NCBI GenBank assembly: GCA_964597315.1 | Contig: CAZQXD010000088.1 | Coordinates: 1 to 15,360 of the forward strand | Direction: 5' to 3' | DNA: 15,360 nucleotides | Source: CAZQXD01 sp964597315 | Lineage (GTDB): Bacteria > Pseudomonadota > Gammaproteobacteria > Competibacterales > Competibacteraceae | Part shown: positions 13,301 through 15,360 of the stretch, one piece after another | Layout: every line of letters starts with the position of its first letter | Position numbering within the stretch: the first letter of the stretch is position 1 | The notes under the pieces: model-generated | Told to the model about the DNA's origin: nothing | The model's input: the letters and a program-made list of their open reading frames with translations, nothing else | The model's database searches: none | Made by a program: the position numbers and the translations under genes

Positions 13301-14224
13301 ATGGTCATGTATCCAAGTCATCCCAAGCGTGACATTTTCATCGGCGTGGACGGGGGCGCCACCAAAACCCTGGTCCGGGTGGAGTCCGCCGATGGCGCTT
13401 TGCTGGGGGAGGGCCGGGGCGGTTCCGCCAATATCTGCCAGTCCGTGGAAGAAAGCTGGGGTTCCATCCACCAGGCCCTGGATCAGGCCCTCGCCAAGGC
13501 CGGGTTGCGCCTGGACGATGGAGACCACCAATTCCATTGCGGCGTGGGGCTGGCGGGCACCGAACTGCCCTCGGCCCGGGAGCGGTTCTACAACACCCCC
13601 CATCCCTTCGCCCGGCTGCTGCTCAAATCCGATGCCTATACCTCCTGTCTAGGCGCTCATGACGGCGCCGACGGGGCCGTGATCGCCATTGGCACCGGCA
13701 CCGTGGCCTATCAAATCGAGGCTGGCCGGGAATACCAGGTGAGCGGCTGGGGCTTTCCCCACGGCGACGAGGGCAGCGGCGCTTGGCTGGGGCTGGAGGC
13801 GGTGCGCCTGACCCTGCAATGGCGGGATGGCCGCCAGCCGACCTCCCCCCTGGTGGCGGCCGTGTTCGCCCACTTCGACGACGATCTATCCCGGCTGATG
13901 GCCTGGGTCAATCAGGCCACCGCCACCCGGTTTGCCCAACTGGCCCCCCTGGTCATCGAGCAGGTGGAGCAGGGCGCGCCCCTGGCCGTGGCCTTGATTC
14001 GCCGGGGGGCCGCCGAAATCGACCGCATCGGCGCCGCCCTGGAGGCTGCCGCCAGTCGGCCGCTGCCCTGCTGTTTGCAAGGGGGCCTGGCGCCGTTTCT
14101 GGAACCCTGGCTGGAAGAAGCCTTGCGCGTCCGGCTTGTCCCCAAGCGGGCCGAGGCCGTATACGGGGCGCTGCTGATGATCCGCCGGGCCGTACAGCAT
14201 GCCAACCAGGATACCGCGAGCTAA
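13301..14224 (+). CDS. BadF/NagK-type ATPase, probable N-acetylglucosamine or glucosamine kinase
   Basis: 307-residue member of the BadF/BadG/BcrA/BcrD ATPase family, whose short stand-alone forms are amino-sugar kinases. It shows the phosphate-1 loop GVDGGATKT (15-23), GVGLAGTE (81-88), an adenosine/phosphate-2 motif VIAIGTGT (127-134), GWGFPHGDEGSG (149-160) and a C-terminal LQGGLAPFL. The kinase would phosphorylate GlcNAc or GlcN in the cytoplasm. ATG 13301 is used, with ATG 13307 as an equal alternative; neither has a good ribosome-binding site. The stop is 3 bases before the deacetylase start, so the two are probably translated together. A chitin- or cell-wall-derived amino sugar is the likely substrate, by inference. 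No transporter or deaminase gene is visible here. Confidence 0.82.
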   Translation: MVMYPSHPKRDIFIGVDGGATKTLVRVESADGALLGEGRGGSANICQSVEESWGSIHQALDQALAKAGLRLDDGDHQFHCGVGLAGTELPSARERFYNTPHPFARLLLKSDAYTSCLGAHDGADGAVIAIGTGTVAYQIEAGREYQVSGWGFPHGDEGSGAWLGLEAVRLTLQWRDGRQPTSPLVAAVFAHFDDDLSRLMAWVNQATATRFAQLAPLVIEQVEQGAPLAVALIRRGAAEIDRIGAALEAAASRPLPCCLQGGLAPFLEPWLEEALRVRLVPKRAEAVYGALLMIRRAVQHANQDTAS

Positions 14225-14227
14225 GCC

Positions 14228-15118
14228 ATGAGCGACCACAACCCCTACCAGGACTGGGTGAGCGGTTTCGTCCGGCTGCTAGAGCAGGGCCGGGCCATCG
14301 CCGCCCGGTCCCGACCGGCCCCGCCGCCCGGGCCGGTCCCCGGCGCCCCTCAGGCCCTGATCTTCGCCCCCCACCCAGACGACGAGGCGATTATCGGCGG
14401 TCTACCCCTGCGGCTAGCCCGGCAGGGGGGCTGGCGGATAACCGACGTGGCCGTGACCCTGGGCAGCCGCCAGGCGCGGCGGACGGCGCGGCGGCGGGAG
14501 CTGACCGACGCTTGCGCGTATCTAGGCTTCGGGTTGCGCGTTCTGGGCGAGGACGGCTTGGAGGCTATCAACCCCACGGCCCGCCAGGAACGGCCCGGGC
14601 AGTGGGCGGCCAGCGTGGAAACCGTGGCCGGGGTGCTGGCCGCCGAGCGCCCGGCGATGATTTTTCTGCCCCACGCCGGGGACTGGAACCGCACCCATCT
14701 GGGGGTGCATCTGCTGGTGATGGAGGCCCTGGCCCGCCAGCCGGGGGCGTTTGCCTGCCAGGTGGTGGAGACGGAGTTCTGGAGTCCCATGGACGACCCC
14801 AATCTGCTGGTGGAATCCAGCGTGGAGGAGGTGGCCGAACTGGTGGCGGCCCTGTCCCTGCACACCGGGGAGGTGGCCCGCAACCCCTATCATCTGCGCC
14901 TGCCCGCCTGGATGGTGGATAACGTGCGCCGGGGCGGCGAACTGGTGGGCGGGCAGGGGGCGGCGGCGCCAAATTTCCCCTTCGCCACCCTGTACCGGCT
15001 GCGCCACTGGCGTGGGGGGCGGCTGCGGCCGGTGTTGAAGGCCGGTCGGGTGCTGGCTCGGGGCGATGACCTGAATACCTTGTTTCCGCAATCCATCCTG
15101 ACTGACGCGGAGAGCTGA
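14228..15118 (+). CDS. PIG-L/LmbE-family zinc deacetylase
   Basis: 296-residue cytoplasmic protein with the hallmark FAPHPDDE (47-53). H49 and D52 are predicted Zn ligands and D51 the general base. NRTHLGVH (154-161) supplies the distal His ligand (H161 or H157). Family members remove acetyl groups from N-acetylglucosamine units (MshB, PIG-L, diacetylchitobiose deacetylases). The preceding kinase gene is only 3 bases away, supporting a joint route: deacetylation of a GlcNAc-containing compound and kinase action on the amino sugar. The order of the two steps cannot be told. Length is slightly above the usual 220-270, with a Pro-rich stretch (30-41) before the catalytic core and an extra C-terminal tail. 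Confidence 0.88.
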   Translation: MSDHNPYQDWVSGFVRLLEQGRAIAARSRPAPPPGPVPGAPQALIFAPHPDDEAIIGGLPLRLARQGGWRITDVAVTLGSRQARRTARRRELTDACAYLGFGLRVLGEDGLEAINPTARQERPGQWAASVETVAGVLAAERPAMIFLPHAGDWNRTHLGVHLLVMEALARQPGAFACQVVETEFWSPMDDPNLLVESSVEEVAELVAALSLHTGEVARNPYHLRLPAWMVDNVRRGGELVGGQGAAAPNFPFATLYRLRHWRGGRLRPVLKAGRVLARGDDLNTLFPQSILTDAES

Positions 15119-15173
15119 GACGACATTGCTCTGTGCGTCGGCGCGTATCCTCCTGACGCCAGGACCGGGCCGC

Positions 15174-15360
15174 TCAAATGGCCGCCGTGGCCGCCGCGCC
15201 GACCGGTCCCTCCCGCCGCCGGGCCAGCAGGGTATACACCGTCGGCACCACGAACAGGGTCAGCAAGGTCCCGAAAGTCATTCCTCCCACGATCACCCAG
15301 CCGATCTCCTGGCGGCTTTCGGCGCCGGGCTGTCGTTTCGCAGCGGCGATCTGGTCAACG
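15174..15360 (-). CDS. RND efflux pump inner-membrane transporter, C-terminal end
   Basis: Only the last 61 codons are visible; the gene runs off the right edge. The minus strand reads PGAESRQEIGWVIVGGMTFG and TLLTLFVVPTVYTLLARR, the signature of the last transmembrane helix pair of AcrB/MexF-type RND transporters, then an Ala/Gly-rich tail and TGA at 15174-15176. The ten residues before PGAESR (VDQIAAAKRQ) are more polar than I expect for the preceding helix, so a frameshift or unusual sequence there is possible. The gene converges on the deacetylase across a 55-base gap with no strong terminator. Confidence 0.85.
   Translation of the reverse strand, partial: VDQIAAAKRQPGAESRQEIGWVIVGGMTFGTLLTLFVVPTVYTLLARRREGPVGAAATAAI

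Noticed and set aside
1..15360. CRISPR arrays, tRNA or rRNA genes
   Set aside because: No regularly spaced direct repeats and no tRNA- or rRNA-like sequence were seen on either strand.

Overview
The window looks like a GC-rich gammaproteobacterial chromosome segment. The taxonomic call is moderate to low confidence and rests on cytochrome P460 genes, a sigma-54 promoter, an RND-pump tail and a REP-like palindrome of a type I associate with Methylococcales and Chromatiales. By eye, roughly 1-7440 and 10820-15360 are GC-rich, while 7500-10800 is AT-richer, carries several broken genes, and reads as an accessory scar between two older blocks.

Block A (1-7490, + strand) is a beta-glucan, most likely beta-1,3-glucan (laminarin-type), utilisation locus. 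A promoter overlapped by a LacI-family operator-like palindrome precedes a periplasmic sugar-binding protein, two CUT1-type permeases, a GH1 beta-glucosidase and a secreted GH55 exo-beta-1,3-glucanase. The GH55 enzyme would release glucose or short oligosaccharides outside the cell, the ABC importer would bring them in, and the GH1 enzyme would finish hydrolysis in the cytoplasm. No ATPase subunit is encoded here, so a shared MsmK/UgpC-type ATPase elsewhere is implied. A second solute-binding-protein gene, collapsed by a large internal deletion plus a frameshift, lies between the permease and beta-glucosidase genes. An IS3-family transposase tail separates the beta-glucosidase from the GH55 gene.

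Block B (7490-10812) is the scar. It holds an intact BrnA-type antitoxin, a BrnT toxin that has lost its N-terminal part, a decayed tyrosine-recombinase tail, a short-chain dehydrogenase with a near-leaderless promoter, a pair of REP-like palindromes, and an unrecognised protein with a peptidoglycan-binding-like N-terminal domain and a Pro/Gln linker.

Block C (10813-13150, - strand) reads as a three-gene unit: two tandem cytochrome P460 genes and a glutathione S-transferase-like gene. It is preceded by a near-consensus sigma-54 (-24/-12) promoter and, about 160 bp upstream of the predicted start point, a perfect 14-bp palindrome placed where an enhancer-binding activator would sit. I infer a hydroxylamine/nitric-oxide stress operon; this is the most interesting unit in the window.

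Block D (13300-15360) contains a BadF/NagK-type amino-sugar kinase tightly coupled to a PIG-L/LmbE deacetylase (+ strand), then the 3' end of a convergent RND efflux pump gene (- strand).
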